DNA from: Takakia lepidozioides
Lineage: Eukaryota > Streptophyta > Takakiopsida > Takakiales > Takakiaceae
Length of the DNA stretch: 64,000 nt
Direction: 5' to 3'
Assembly: GCA_030704615.1 (NCBI GenBank)
Contig: CM060733.1
Span: 7,192,001 to 7,256,000 of the forward strand
Numbering within the stretch: position 1 is the first letter of the stretch; the number at the start of each line of letters is the position of its first letter. The notes under the pieces were generated by a model that ran no database searches, had not been told where the DNA came from, and saw only the letters and a list, made by a program, of their open reading frames with translations. Shown piece by piece: positions 45,030-60,504 of the stretch. A program made the translations under genes and the position numbers.

Positions 45030-47278
45030 TCTAGTTCACCAACATTCTAAGTCCTCCAGCTCGCCTCGTCGCCACCAAGGCGTGCACAGACCTCTGCTCG
45101 GCGGTGGGTCCCAGCCCTCCTCGGGATTCTTCATGGAGGCCCACAAAGCGCGATCCTCTGCTGGTAGGCAGTTCTACTGGCCTAAGCAGCTCTTCCCTGG
45201 CACGATGATTCCTCATCTCCCTCAAGTGCCAGAGTCCGTCACAAACGTGGTACCCCCAATTCGGGCTCCCCCTATTCCAAAGCTGTAAGACACCTCTCCA
45301 GACCCCGAAGAGGACGAATTTTTCCCCCACCCCCTGGAAGAGCAGGAATCGATGAGCATGGATTACCCGCTCATAAAGATGGACATCCAGGGCCTCAGTG
45401 GCCGAATTTCAGGTATGGAGGAATCCGGTATTCTACTTCATTTTCTTGGAAGGAAAGTCATTCGATCCCATGTGAGAGAACAGTGGGCAATCCGTTATTT
45501 GGGAGGTCAGGGTGAGCTCATGCACCATTTCTGTGTAGCAAAAGGGAGGGGGTTTTTCTAGATCATGTTTGAATCCAAAGAGGCGGCTTCTCAGGCATTG
45601 CAGTTTAATCCGCACTTGCAAGGATTCAACGTAAATATTTTTCCTTGATCCTCCAAGCTTGGGAAAGGCTTGGGAACATGAACGACAAACTGTGGGGTCC
45701 TAGAATCGTCTCTCTCCCCTTCACCCTGACCAGTATCTGGTCAATCTGCCAGATATAGCAAACCATTTTGGTTCCTATCTTGGCTGCCTTGGTGTCTTCA
45801 ATCCACTCATGAATACAGACACTCTTCTTCTACTCAAATCTTACCAAGCTCCTCGCCTACAACACCCCCTCCTCCTCCGCCTGTCCCTCCCTTTCCCTCT
45901 CTTTCCCTTCTGCCCCCTCCTCCTCTGTCTGCTGCCCTTCTACAGTTTAGTCTTGTCCATATTGCAAAAAAACAAAAAGACCCCTCTAACCCAATGCATC
46001 TTGAAGCTAGCTCTTTCTTTTCTACCCCTCCTGGCCCTGGGGAGCGGCCCCTCACTGGCATTGCTAAAGCTGCTCCCCAAGCCAACCACCTCCCCTTTGC
46101 AGCGACCGATACTACCCAGGGATCCTCTAGGCAGCTCCTACCTTGGGCTATTGCGGGCAACCCAGTAGTGGCAATAGTTTGTAAATCCATTAAAACTTTT
46201 TCGGATCTGATCTTGCCCGGCTGCTCCAAGTTGACTGGTAATGCTGTTCCAAAAGCTTCCCGTGTCACTCCCATAATCTTCCAGAAAGGTCCCCTCCCCG
46301 ATTACCTCGGAGGATAGACACGATCTGGAGATCACCAATCAGGATGTGCTTAATTTTATAGCCAAATGCCCTCCCAAACAACAGCTTGCAATGCATGCTC
46401 ATGGCCAAAATCCAGGAATTCTTTTCAAACAACATGCCATGCTATCTCATTGCCCCCTCCTCGGTCGTTACTTGGGGGAGCATATCTAGAGGAACACTGG
46501 CATCTGAACTGCAAGCCATCCACCCACATATTGGCGCTAATGGAAGATGCTGATATTTACCACACACTCCCAGGCAAGGCTTGGTGGATTAGGGAGGACA
46601 ATCTGGCAAAACCGTGGGGATCGCAGCCATCACAAATCAGGGCAAAGATGCCCTCACCAATGCATTCGCCCTTCTCTCATGGCTACTCCATCAACAAATT
46701 AACGACGAGAACCACAAAGATGACCTGCTGAGGACAAGAGACCACCTCAGAGGAATAAGGCCCGGCCCCTCCGACTCCTCTTCTTCAAATGCCTCTACTG
46801 GTGAGCAGGCCACTGCTGTTCGTGCACCGCCGCATTCGCTAGGGGAAGATCAAGACATCTCAAAGGAGCTGGAGGAGCTTGTTGTGCTGCCTGCGAAAAC
46901 CCCCTCCACTTTGGTCAATCTCCTCCCTTCTCTCCAAGAGGTCGAAGCTGCTATCAGCTCTGCTTCACGTCCATCCCTGCTATTGCCCCAACTTCCCCAA
47001 CACCTGCTTCCCAGGAGGTCAACTCTCCTAAATCTCAGATTGCACGAGGGCCTCTAGGCAAGCACCTGCAATCCATGCCGAATTCAAATCAACGTCGGCC
47101 TGCCATGGCGTCATTTGTCAAAGCGATGAGCAAGATCAATGTACTTGGAACCCTTTCCCCCCTCAACGCTGGAGAAACCTTCGAGCTCCACTCCACGGCC
47201 TCCCTAGAGTTTGAGCGTGAAGTGAATTGGAAACATATCAAACACCCAGCCATGACCTCCGGGCTCAATTTTCGATAG
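45030..47278 (+). mobile_element. LINE ORF1 (gag-like, DUF4283-type) pseudogene
   Basis: Plus-strand frames contain the conserved core of plant LINE ORF1 proteins: LLHFLGRKVIRSHVREQWAI, GELMHHFCVAKGRGFF (stop) FESKEAASQAL and NPHLQGFNVNIFP. A long Pro/Ser-rich region with several frame changes follows, and a last frame ends EREVNWKHIK...NFR-stop at 47278. In-frame stops near 45559 and 45647 and several frameshifts show it is dead. The ending peptide resembles the end of the ORF2 copies at 41216 and 47985. Confidence 0.7.
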
Positions 47279-47724
47279 TGTGCTCTGATCGTAGATTAGC
47301 TTCTCGATAATCGATGCTTAGACGCATGCTTGTTTTGTGCTAATATGGGCATTGTCGGTGTGGTTAAGATGGTTCTGTAAGCTCAAGGATCTAACGATCG
47401 AATGTTCAAAATCTCAAGGTCGAACGTTCGAAATCTCGAAATCCTTTCAAGGATTCTTTCATTCGATCACCATTCATTTGTAAGCTTTCAAGGATTCATT
47501 CGTCCTAAGCAGTCCTAAGCTCAAGGAAGCTTCCTGTACTCCAAGGTGCAGGCTTTGGATCCCCCCTCATTGACTACGGTGTGTGACCCTGATGGTGTTA
47601 TCTAGGGTTTTATTTTTTTTCCCCTTCATTTTGCAGTAAAGTTCTCAGGGCCTCACCCTTGTTACCTTTAAAAAAATTATAATACTTTTTAAAAAAAATA
47701 CTCATAGCAAGCTGGTATCAGAAA
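47279..47724. other. Internal remnant between LINE ORF1 and the ORF2 tail
   Basis: No long frame; repeated AAGGATTCATTCG / CGAACGTTCGAAATC words. Possibly the junction of a large internal deletion that removed most of ORF2. Confidence 0.35.
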
Positions 47725-48185
47725 ATTGTGTGAACTCAGTACCTTGACTGATATGAAAAATTCAAATATCGAAAGAACCCCCCAACACACTCTAGCCATC
47801 CATGCGGCCTTCACGTCCACATGGGCAAGAAATGGCCACTTATGCACCAGCTCATTGCACACAATCTGCATCTGGACCGTCCTCCCACCAGTCGGCTGGA
47901 GAAATCTGGGCGTTGGTGTCACCAGAATTTGACAGAGATATCAATTGGTGCCACATCAAATCGGCAGCTAGACTTCAGTTCCGCTGAACTTTCAGTTTTT
48001 AAAGGATCAGTTACTGAAAGCTTCTCATTTGCCTTGCGTGCTAGTGCTCTACCATCAGGACTTCATGGACTCCATCTTCCGATAGGGGCATAGCAGCCCT
48101 AGTTTTTCTCTTAATCCAGGGCCTCTGTCCCCTGTTCACGAAGGAAAATAAAAAAACCAAATAAAACCAAAAAAACTCCAATACT
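47725..48185 (+). mobile_element. LINE ORF2 C-terminus and 3' UTR
   Basis: Overlapping frames read IHAAFTSTWARNG and SPEFDRDINWCHIK...LQFR-stop at 47985, matching the ORF2 end of the minus-strand LINE at 41.2 kb (IHEAFQNSWGK, FNREVNWKHVK). The 3' UTR ends in GGCCTCTGTCCCCTGTTC and A-rich sequence at about 48120-48185, the same terminal signature as at 40.86 kb. Confidence 0.7.
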
Positions 48186-48192
48186 AACTTAG

Positions 48193-48410
48193 ACCCGCTA
48201 CGCCATGGCTGAACAGGGAAGAGGTTTGCCACACTTTCCCACAACATCATAATTTCCATATAATTGGCACCATAAGCAAATGTACTCCTTAAACTGACCG
48301 TTGGACTGAGTATCCATCGACGGTTTCTCTTACACGAGAAAATAGTCTAATCTAACGGTCGACGGTAGTTTTGAAGAAAAACCATGCAATTCTATTGGCT
48401 GACTAGAATT
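48193..48410 (+). repeat. Dispersed repeat A, copy 2
   Basis: Matches 40065-40450: CCATGGCTGAACAGG, GAGGTTTGCCACACTT, ATTGGCACCATAAG, ATGTACTCCTTAAAC. It lacks the internal segment between the two halves. Lies just after the LINE 3' end and 240 bp before RPT5. Confidence 0.75.
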
Positions 48411-48649
48411 TAATGGTACAAATCTTGTATAATAAATTTGGGAGCCGCGAGGAATTGAGCCCCTGACTTGCAAGAGCTACGTCCTGTGTAGCCCTAAATC
48501 CTCGCAGATAGTTGCGGGAGCATCGTTGCAGAAGGCAGCGATCGATCGCTTGTGTTGTGTGTGAATCGTTGGCGTGCTAGGGCGTTTGTGTGGAAGATTG
48601 GCCTGGAGATCGTGTTGGTGTTGTAGCACAAGTGATTTTAGAGAAAAGA
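48411..48649 (+). promoter_or_regulatory. Promoter and 5' UTR region of RPT5
   Basis: The proximal promoter must lie in these roughly 240 bp and in the repeat immediately upstream. No TATA box was identified. A tRNA T-arm-like word (minus strand, near 48450) appears here and probably comes from old repeat sequence. Confidence 0.4.
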
Positions 48650-52826
<4,177 letters not shown>

Positions 52827-53783
52827 ATGGCGAGTTGTAGCTGTGGCCAAATGCAAAGCAGTCTTTGGCCTGTTAGGATGAGTGGCCCTTGTCAGTGGCT
52901 GTTGCCATCAAAATTAGGTATGATGTGCAAAGGCTGTGAGACCTGCTTCGCTCTCTGTTCAGTATTTGTGGAGTTCATTGGGACACTATGAAATCCAGTA
53001 GATGAGATTACATGTGGATTTATGGATACTACTTGTTACTTGGATTTGTAAATGGAAGCCCTTCTTTGTGTTTGACTGGCTCGACCAAGGCTGTTCCATT
53101 TCTCTGTTTTGATACATGGATGATCTGTGTCTTCGCAATGTAAACATGGCAAGAAGACCTCTGTCTTATGTTTGGCATTTGACCAATGCCCCTGCAGTGT
53201 ACCATGGATTACTTGAATTCTCTCATTATGTAATCTGATCAATTGGCATAATGCTAACCCTGTGGTTTGATGACCTCCTGATACCGAGGTTTTTCTACAC
53301 TAGGTTCTGAGGTTCACCTGAAGCTGTCATACATCCTTGTATGTCTGTTCTATGTGATCCCTTCTGAATCTTCAATTATAAAGAATATTTTTCTTAGAAT
53401 AATAAGTACCCAACATCAGTTGGGGGAAATTTTGAAGGTCAAAAAAGGAGAGACGATTGGAGCGACCAATAGGGATGTAGGAGAAGGTGCAGTAGAGCGA
53501 AGCAGGAGGGTGATGGGATCCACGTCAGGTGCCCATTGTGGGAATGTACACACCTATTCCCAACTGGCACGAATCAGCCCTCTAGATGTCAGGGAAGGCG
53601 AGAGAGACGGCAGGGCCCCGCCGCCCTGAGAGGATATATAATGGAGGGTCTAGGCCTCTCCGCTCCAACTTACTACTAACTAATCTGCACCGAAAGCCTC
53701 CTAAAAAGCAAAAATATGAAACAGGTACCATAAGAAAGTTATATGCTAGCTCAAATAAGTATCTAGAATATGCTGGTGTTATT
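52827..53783. other. 3' flank of RPT5 and unassigned sequence
   Basis: RPT5 3' UTR, then a stretch from about 53430 with a GC-rich GGCAGGGCCCCGCCGCC word and a GGATATATAATGG TATA-like word at about 53632. It could be a promoter of an old retroelement, but no terminal repeat was found. Confidence 0.35.
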
Positions 53784-53794
53784 GTCCCTCACTA

Positions 53795-53964
53795 AGAAAA
53801 AAAGTACGACGGCTCCCCCCAAAGGGAGCGCAAGTTATGGTGGTGTCACTTCACCACAAGGGCTACTACCTTCCAGCTGAAAGGTGGACACCTTCATGAC
53901 ACACCAGACCGTGGTTTACCACATCCAACATGGTATGTGCCCATTACCATTGGGCTACATGCTG
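53795..53964 (-). mobile_element. SINE with poly(T) tail and 11-bp target duplication
   Basis: A 170-bp element flanked by an exact direct repeat GTCCCTCACTA at 53784-53794 and 53965-53975. Read on the minus strand it begins CAGCATG then TAGCCCAATGG, a full match to the polymerase III A-box of tRNA-derived SINEs, and ends in TTTTTTTCTT directly at the target duplication. T-tailed SINEs are known in plants (the Au family, for example). The B-box is not clear. Confidence 0.75.
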
Positions 53965-53984
53965 GTCCCTCACTATATATATAT

Positions 53985-54052
53985 GACGCCAACCGAAGCA
54001 TGCGTAAATACCTTGCGGGTACTGCCCCTTTCAGGGGTGGGTTCTATCCGCA
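53985..54052. other. Short spacer
   Basis: Sequence around a short inverted repeat (GCCCCTTTCAGGGGTGGG) at about 54025-54042; no gene. Confidence 0.35.
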
Positions 54053-54828
54053 TCAGAACCTGTCACATAGTAGTTGGCTAGCTGAATGTGAGGTATAATT
54101 TAGTCCACCTTGTCTCGAGAAAGCCTGATTTGTAGTGATGTATTGGAATCCATGGGCTTGAGTAAAGGTGGCCCATTCGAGGTCTTTTAGAGAGGGGGGA
54201 AAACGTGCTCCACCAAGTAATCTGCCTAGCATAGAGAGGTCTATGTTGAAGTCACCTGCAAGGAGGATTGCAGGTGAGAAGTTAAGTGGGTCGTTGGCAA
54301 AGGTCGAAATTTGTTGTAAGATATCGGAGATAAGTGTTGTATCGTACGGGTATGATGACATATATGCGGATGTGTATTTCAACTATTTAATTGGAGGTGA
54401 GTTTTGAGGTATGCGGGAATGCAAGCATTTATAGTAGTTTAAGGTGAGTGCATAGATTTGTGTATATCAATTGTTACGCCTCCACGGGCCGGCTAATTCG
54501 GTAAAGAACGACGTCTATTGTATTTTTCTAGAGATGGGAGGCTTCCATAGATGATGTGGTGGTCGTGCAGTATTATGTTGATATATATGTTGGGCAAGTG
54601 TGAGTGGAGTTTGATTTCTTGTAGCAAAATAATATGGGGAGGGTTTGGATTTTGGAGAATAAGCGACAAGGTTAAATCAACATTCCATGTGAGGCATGGT
54701 TGGTCTAGCATGTTATATCGGTTGGAGGAGGCCGGTGGTATTGACTGTTGAGGCTCAATGGGGGCTTCACAGGTACGCTGTGGTGAATGGTTGGGTAGGT
54801 ATGTTAGGGTATTTAACGTGGTAGACAA
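54053..54828 (-). mobile_element. LINE endonuclease domain fragment, second LINE type
   Basis: Two minus-strand frames (54828-54493 and 54382-54053) read the start of a LINE ORF2: LTWNVDL, IILLQEIKLHSHLP, then after a break ILLAGDFNIDLS and LEWATFTQAHGF. WNV, QEIKL and GDFN are the first conserved blocks of the apurinic-type endonuclease. It differs clearly from the 3.9-7.5 kb family. Broken by a frameshift and truncated after GDFN. Confidence 0.75.
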
Positions 54829-57306
54829 GATCTCTTGTGGTTCCTAAGAACCTAACTGATCTGAAATTTGCCTTATAGTTGGATCCGGCTGGTATAGGTT
54901 TGGATAAGAACTAAGAACCTTGCGAGGTAGAGGATAGACGGGTTGCTCGAATCCTGGGATTGATGTCGAGATTACCAGCATGCAAAAGAAGGTTTTAGGA
55001 CTGTACATATACTATATCAGTAAGGAAAAACATCCATCAATTTTATTGGCTTCATGCCACTCTTTTTCATTTTATCCTCCTCCTTCTTCCTCTTTGGTAA
55101 ACTTTTCTATCCAAACCGCTAATCTACTCAAAATAATAAACTCTTTGCGTTAAAAACAAATCACGTGCATAATCATCATTGGGCGGCCCATTGAATCCTA
55201 CCATTTTAACAATCAAAACAATTTGATATTAATTATTTAATGCATGAATAACTATGAGAATAATTGTGTAATAAAATAATAGCTATTGAGATATGTCGGA
55301 CATTGGACATTGCATGTGGTATTTCGGATGGTTTTCGAAGAAAAAATGGTTGTTGGATTCATACATGTTTACCTTCATTTTGTCACGTTTTATTGAGAAT
55401 CGCAAGGTGGTTGTAAGGCTCTCGACTTTTATTCATATCAATAAGTACTATTGACATATCAAGTAAATGATCAATGATGAATGTTTTGCTACGCAAATTT
55501 GGTTTGATTGCAACTCAAACCAGGGTATTTGCAGGATTGGGTGTCTCAGTTTTTGCGTAACATGGCAGTTTTTGCAGTGACCTCCCTCCATGATTTTACC
55601 CATATTTGTCCAACAACTCAATATTTCATCTAAAATTTATGTGGTGTGGGGTTTCTAACTGCAAAAGTTATGTGTACCAATTGTTAGATTGCAAAAACAA
55701 TCATGTACGAGAGAGTCGTGGACTTTTAAAGTTGATTACTGTGGAGTGCAGATGTTACACATAAAATCTTTTGGACTGAAAAAACATCATGTACACTCAT
55801 ACAATGGCACAAAAGAAAACACACTAGGGGTGCCATTTTTAAATCCAACCCAAATCCATTTTTATATGGACTAGTTATCTTAGGGATTGAGAGCTATGGA
55901 CTATTTTGCACCTAAAAACAGGTTGATTTGCTCTAGTCCATAGCAACTTATGTTTTGGGTTTTTGAGGTGTTGTCTTTTACTAAAAAGACATACAAACCT
56001 ATAATCTAGAGGTGCCAGCTGGTATATGGACAAGTGGTTGTAAACTCTAGATTTTGATATCCAAATATTTTTTCACATTAACGATTAAAATATCTAGTAA
56101 AAATATTATCAATATTTGAGGAGGGACTCTTTACTAAAAATGTTATGTATACTACTACCTATTTTTATAAGAATAAACTGAAAGCAATAGACTCAAAAAA
56201 ACAAAATTCCATGGACTTCCAATGGACTCAACATGTGCCGCTTTTGATCCACCCAATCCTGCAACTGCCCACCAACGAGCAATTTCTACAATAGTCTGGA
56301 CCCACTACCAAAGTTGCAACCACAAGTGTGAGGCACCACGGATTTGCAAACTCAAAGAGTGAATGCAAATGGTGCACCTATACACCATGCTTTGCAAAAT
56401 TTCTACAACACTAGTGTCCGCAACAAGGCCGGCCGAAATGAAAACTCTATTGCAACTTGCTGATAATGATCTGGAGATAGACCATAAAATGGACAAGAGG
56501 GAAACTTTCGCAATGTTTGTTGAACCATGTCATACACCCATACTTGTAGACATGTTATACATGGATTACTTTGATATACCCAGCTTATTATGACCAGTTG
56601 GTTACCTGTTACCACTCCACATATTGGATTCGCCCACGGATAACCACCTATGCTTGGGAAATGGATTCCCCGTTTTTTGGGCCCAAAATGTGGCTGGTGG
56701 AAATTTCTGGTCTATGACAACATCACGATATCATCACCACTAAAAATCTCCAATTGGAAGCCATCCCTATGCTGGATAACACATGGTTTCAAGCTCAAAT
56801 TGGTGGGCTCCAATCTCTGGAATAACATCTGACAGGCCTGGGGTAGGCTTCGTTAGTTTCTGAAAAAAAATCCCACAACTTCTTACTATGAAACTCTCAG
56901 GCAACATCTTTTCCTCAATACCAACACACCAAGCAGCCAACAAAAAACCCACGCTAAACGCTTGTATGCTTGGGACTCCTCCGGAATCAGCCAAGTCAAC
57001 AATATTTGGTTCTTAGACGTCCTTAGAAGCATTGAATCGTGGTGGGCAGATCAAGGGCAACGCATGGCTATCAGGATTTGATTCAGAGCTTACCTCATCA
57101 GTGGCTAGCGACCCTACGCTAGGGCCCACAACAATCTTCCTCGAATTACTTCTTAATGGCCAACTTACTATCATTTTTGTTCAAGAATCTACTCAAAGCA
57201 ACCATGTCATTTTTCCATTCAGCATTGACACTACATCATTAACCCTCACCCTCCTCTCTCGAAACCCTATAAATATCCCTCCAAACACTCTTACCCGTGT
57301 TAGAAT
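54829..57306. other. AT-rich spacer up to the CACTA end
   Basis: Mostly AT-rich with no recognisable gene. At about 56860-57060 the plus strand reads a protein-like stretch (KRLYAWDSSGISQVNNIWFL) in one frame without a known family; it may be old transposon coding sequence. Confidence 0.4.
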
Positions 57307-57850
57307 CACTACAAGAGATGAGCGTTTTTAGGACTACGGCTTTGGCGGAGTCATAAAAACTGCACTAGGTAGACGACTATAGAGCGCTGAAATGCGTTGC
57401 AGTCATAGTTTTATGACTATGTAGTAATGGATATCACTACATGACTCCGGAAAGTTAGGGAGCATTGGTCAAACATTGTTGACCACGATGACAGGGATGG
57501 TTTATATGACTAGTGTGATAGGTTTGACTACACGTGGACGACATTTCATGGAAACTTTTGACTCCATGACTGAAGATGCTTTCACAGCTCTAATTATACG
57601 ACTACATCGCTACACGTGTCATTTTGAAGGCAAATACACGAATGTATTCATCCATTGGATGAGTTCATCTACAACATGACATGGCATGTGACTTATGACT
57701 GCAGATTGTTTCATAACTCCATATATATGAGTCAATCACTACACGTGGCATTTTAAAGGCATTTATATGACTTTATTACTACACGTGTCATTTTGAAGGT
57801 ATATACATGAATGGATCCATCCATTGGATGAACTCATCCATCCATGTTTG
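57307..57850 (+). repeat. CACTA terminus and subterminal repeats
   Basis: After the CACTACAAGA end, the word CTACACGTG recurs near 57528, 57610, 57739 and 57779, the last three extended to CATTTTGAAGG or close variants. ACTACATGACTCC and ATGACTATGTAGT words also recur. Dense subterminal repeats are the expected transposase-binding sites of CACTA ends. CACGTG is palindromic. Confidence 0.75.
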
Positions 57851-58030
57851 CCGAAATCGTATCAGCTTAGTACATGTGTTAGTTTCTTATTGGTTTGATA
57901 TAGCTCAAGCATTTTGTAGTTACCATAGAGCACTAAGTCGCAATATTCTTCATTGAGTCTGTAAAGTGAGAGTCTACAGAGGATGCCGTTTGGAATGTGG
58001 AGTTTGCAGAGAGGGGGTGTGCGACAATAG

Positions 58031-58075
58031 GGCTGAACGATGTGTCGTGTCTTCAAATGCGATGATTGCATGATA
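58031..58075 (+). pseudogene. PPR-derived fragment inside the CACTA element
   Basis: 45 bp starting GGCTGAACGATGTG and ending GCGATGATTGCATGATA match the degenerate PPR array at about 711-755 (GGCTGAACGAGATGTGG ... GCGATGATTGCATGATA), including the same stop codon in GCATGATA. The last 17 bases are identical. The shared stop suggests it derives from the decayed PPR family rather than an active gene. It is short, so moderate confidence. Confidence 0.45.
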
Positions 58076-58600
58076 GCCAGGTGATCCTATCCCAGGCGAC
58101 AACTGCATCTACTTGAAGGAATTCGGAACACTACCTTCATGGGCATGTATGGAAGCATCGACGATACAAATGGGAAGGGAGAGTTCGATAGTATGGACAA
58201 AGGTTATCTGGTGTCAAATTGGTAAGTTATAATCGAAACTCTCAAATATCTGCTGCCAAGTCTACATCTCTTCCATTAACAGTTATAACCAATCACCATC
58301 ATGAAGCTACAGGCCCGATGCAAAATCCCAATCAGAACCTGCATCTTCTTCCCTCTTTTTGTCCTTATTTCGCTGTCAATCCCTTCATTCTATCTGGAAG
58401 GTTCCAGAGGGAACTTCACATTTCCCCTCATGATCTTGATTTCGGGATTTTTTTTTTAATGCAACGCTGTTAGGATATGGCCAGCATTGTTGTCATCACA
58501 GGTTGGCCGGTCATATAAGGGAAGATATTACAAAAGAAAGGTTGAAGCTGGCCGCCAGTATATGTGTTCTCTCTACGAATTGCCAAACTGGCTTATTTGA

Positions 58601-59074
58601 TGAAGGAAGAAGAATGTGCTGGGTCGCAATGTCCTCACTAACTTTTAGGTTAGTCTCATCCTAGGTGGGCGCAGTGCTGCTTCTAGTATGGGGCTCTTAT
58701 CACTTGGTACATCATAGCGAAATTGAAGTGCTTATTCTCAGGTAAATTTGTGCATTTTGACACTCTACAGTGAGCTTCTTTTGTTGTCAGGGTTAAAGGC
58801 CGTGTTGTAATTTGACTTGGGATTGGTGCAGGGAATAAATTTCACCATAGACAAGTTGATGGAGGCTGGTGCGGAAATGGTAGAGTCTGATAGAGTCACA
58901 TGTTGATGCGAAAACAACAGACAATTACATGTTGCGGATTTTCTGCATTGGCTTCACAAAGAAGATGCCCAACCACATTAAGCGCACTTGCTATGCACAA
59001 TTTCAACAATGTCAGACAGGTTGTACAAGACTCTTTGACAAAATGATGCAATTCTTAGAAGTTGAATGGTAGAC
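58601..59074 (+). pseudogene. RPS3A: Captured ribosomal protein S3a gene fragment
   Basis: Two neighbouring exon remnants of the 40S ribosomal protein eS1 (S3a). Exon remnant A ends VLGRNVLTNF followed by TAG|GTTAGT at 58646-58651; the family has Trp here, so TGG became TAG. An intron of about 183 nt follows, ending GGTGCAG at 58831. Exon remnant B reads GINFTIDKL, then after one frameshift [19 protein letters not shown] and [18 protein letters not shown]. The retained intron shows capture from genomic DNA, not from mRNA. It is opposite in orientation to the transposase. The upstream and downstream S3a exons are absent. Protein identification is from the strong TTDNY...CIGFTK and KRTCYAQ blocks. 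Confidence 0.8.
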
Positions 59075-59166
59075 TCTGAAAGAAATTGAACCTCAAGTAC
59101 ATCAGCCAATAGTTTTTGGGAATGATGAAGGCAATTGATCTGGTCTCTATTGTCCATTTCTGAGGT

Positions 59167-60456
59167 TCATGTGTGAGTGGGAAAAAATAAATAAATAAAT
59201 AAAAAATAAAAAATCCATAGAACATGACGGTTGCAATGGTGGTTGCTTGTCAGGAACACTGCAAAACTTTGTATGGTGCAGCCAGTATTTCCATGCAGGG
59301 CCTTCACCAGTTTGACGAGATGCAGCCTGATGTAAGTAGTGTTACCATGTCTCGGCCCCTTCACACAAATTGATGACCTCACTTGATGACATTGTGTGAT
59401 GACCTCACTTTGCTGCATATCTATTATGTGCAGATTTAATCCTTTCTCACTGTCCTCACTGAGCCTAAAAAAAACTAAGTTTCTCATCTCTGTTTCCTTG
59501 ATATTGTTGCTGCATATCTCCATTTTGGGTGCCACCTTCATGCAAGCCATATGCAAGGTAGTCATAAACCAGTCTCCACCAGTCTCTTCATTTCTGACCT
59601 GGTTTTATTGTCTTTATCCGCAGATACTTGAGCAAGAGATGGGAGCCAGTCAAGGGTACCACTGCTCTCTTGACCATCTGAGAACACAAGCATGCTGCCA
59701 CTTTGTTGCTCATCCTTAGATTTCTCCAAAGTGTGTTCATTTTGCTGCAAGACTTCCTTGCCCATACTTTTTGTCATTGGGGTAGCAAGAGCTTCAGCTG
59801 AATCAACTTCTTGTCTTAGTGTACCATTGCTATCAAGTGGAACATGACCACTTTTCATCCCTTGTTTGATAATTTATTTCCTCCAGGTTACTATGTCCAT
59901 TCGCTGTACTGTAAGAGAGACAGTTCTCTATGGCACTGCCTGCTACTTCAGACAGAAGCCTGCTTGCAACACAATTGGGAAAAGACAAATCTTTGTCACT
60001 GGGAAGGTTACAGCTTCTTGTTGTGACTGGTGCTGAGAGTTCTGCCCCAACATCAAGGGCAGACAGAGGCTCAACAACTGAGGGAGGCACATGAACACCA
60101 AGAGCTTGTCCCATACATGGGATGCATTTATACGAGCCTGATAATCAAAATTCAGTTTCATTTTTACTGTCTAGCCATCTTGTAACTTCGTTGTCTGGTT
60201 GTTCACATTGCTTCAGCATCATGTTTGGCTCAACCTTGGACTCACTCTGACTAAATCGCCCATCTTTCCGTAGTGAAATAGAAGTAGACTCATTGAGGTC
60301 TAATGTCAGTGGTGCATCCGAATCCATGGCAAGAAAATATTGTAGGCAGATGCCATGGCAATGGTAGTTGCACTTGTTGGTCCAAAGCCAATTGCAACAA
60401 CAAATGAATAAAGGGTGCTGAAAGGAAAGCACTCCACAATTGATCATAAAATCCAC
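59167..60456 (-). other. Degenerate minus-strand frames inside the CACTA element
   Basis: Three overlapping frames (60456-60145, 60114-59833, 59858-59562) together read an acidic Ser/Glu/Asp-rich sequence (LTLDLNESTSISLRKDG, KCIPCMGQALGVHVPPS, EVLQQNEHTLEKSKDEQQSG). Composition looks like coding sequence, but each hand-over needs a frameshift or a very short intron. It could be a second transposon protein or a captured gene. No family recognised. Confidence 0.4.
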
Positions 60457-60504
60457 TGTCCAAGCATGATATCTTAATGGGAATGCGAAGGGAGTTTTAC
60501 CACC

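Noticed and set aside
47713-47725. LTR-retrotransposon primer-binding site (TGGTATCAGA)
   Set aside because: Only the first ten bases match the initiator-Met site, and no long terminal repeats or gag-pol frames lie next to it; the surroundings are LINE sequence.
48430-48470. tRNA 3' half on the minus strand (GGGCTCAATTCC, CGGCTCCCA)
   Set aside because: A T-arm-like word and a possible 3' acceptor are present, but no matching GGGAGCC 5' end or D- and anticodon arms; probably an old repeat.
53430-53720. LTR with TATA box
   Set aside because: No second copy of the sequence or TG...CA ends were found in the window, so an LTR cannot be supported.
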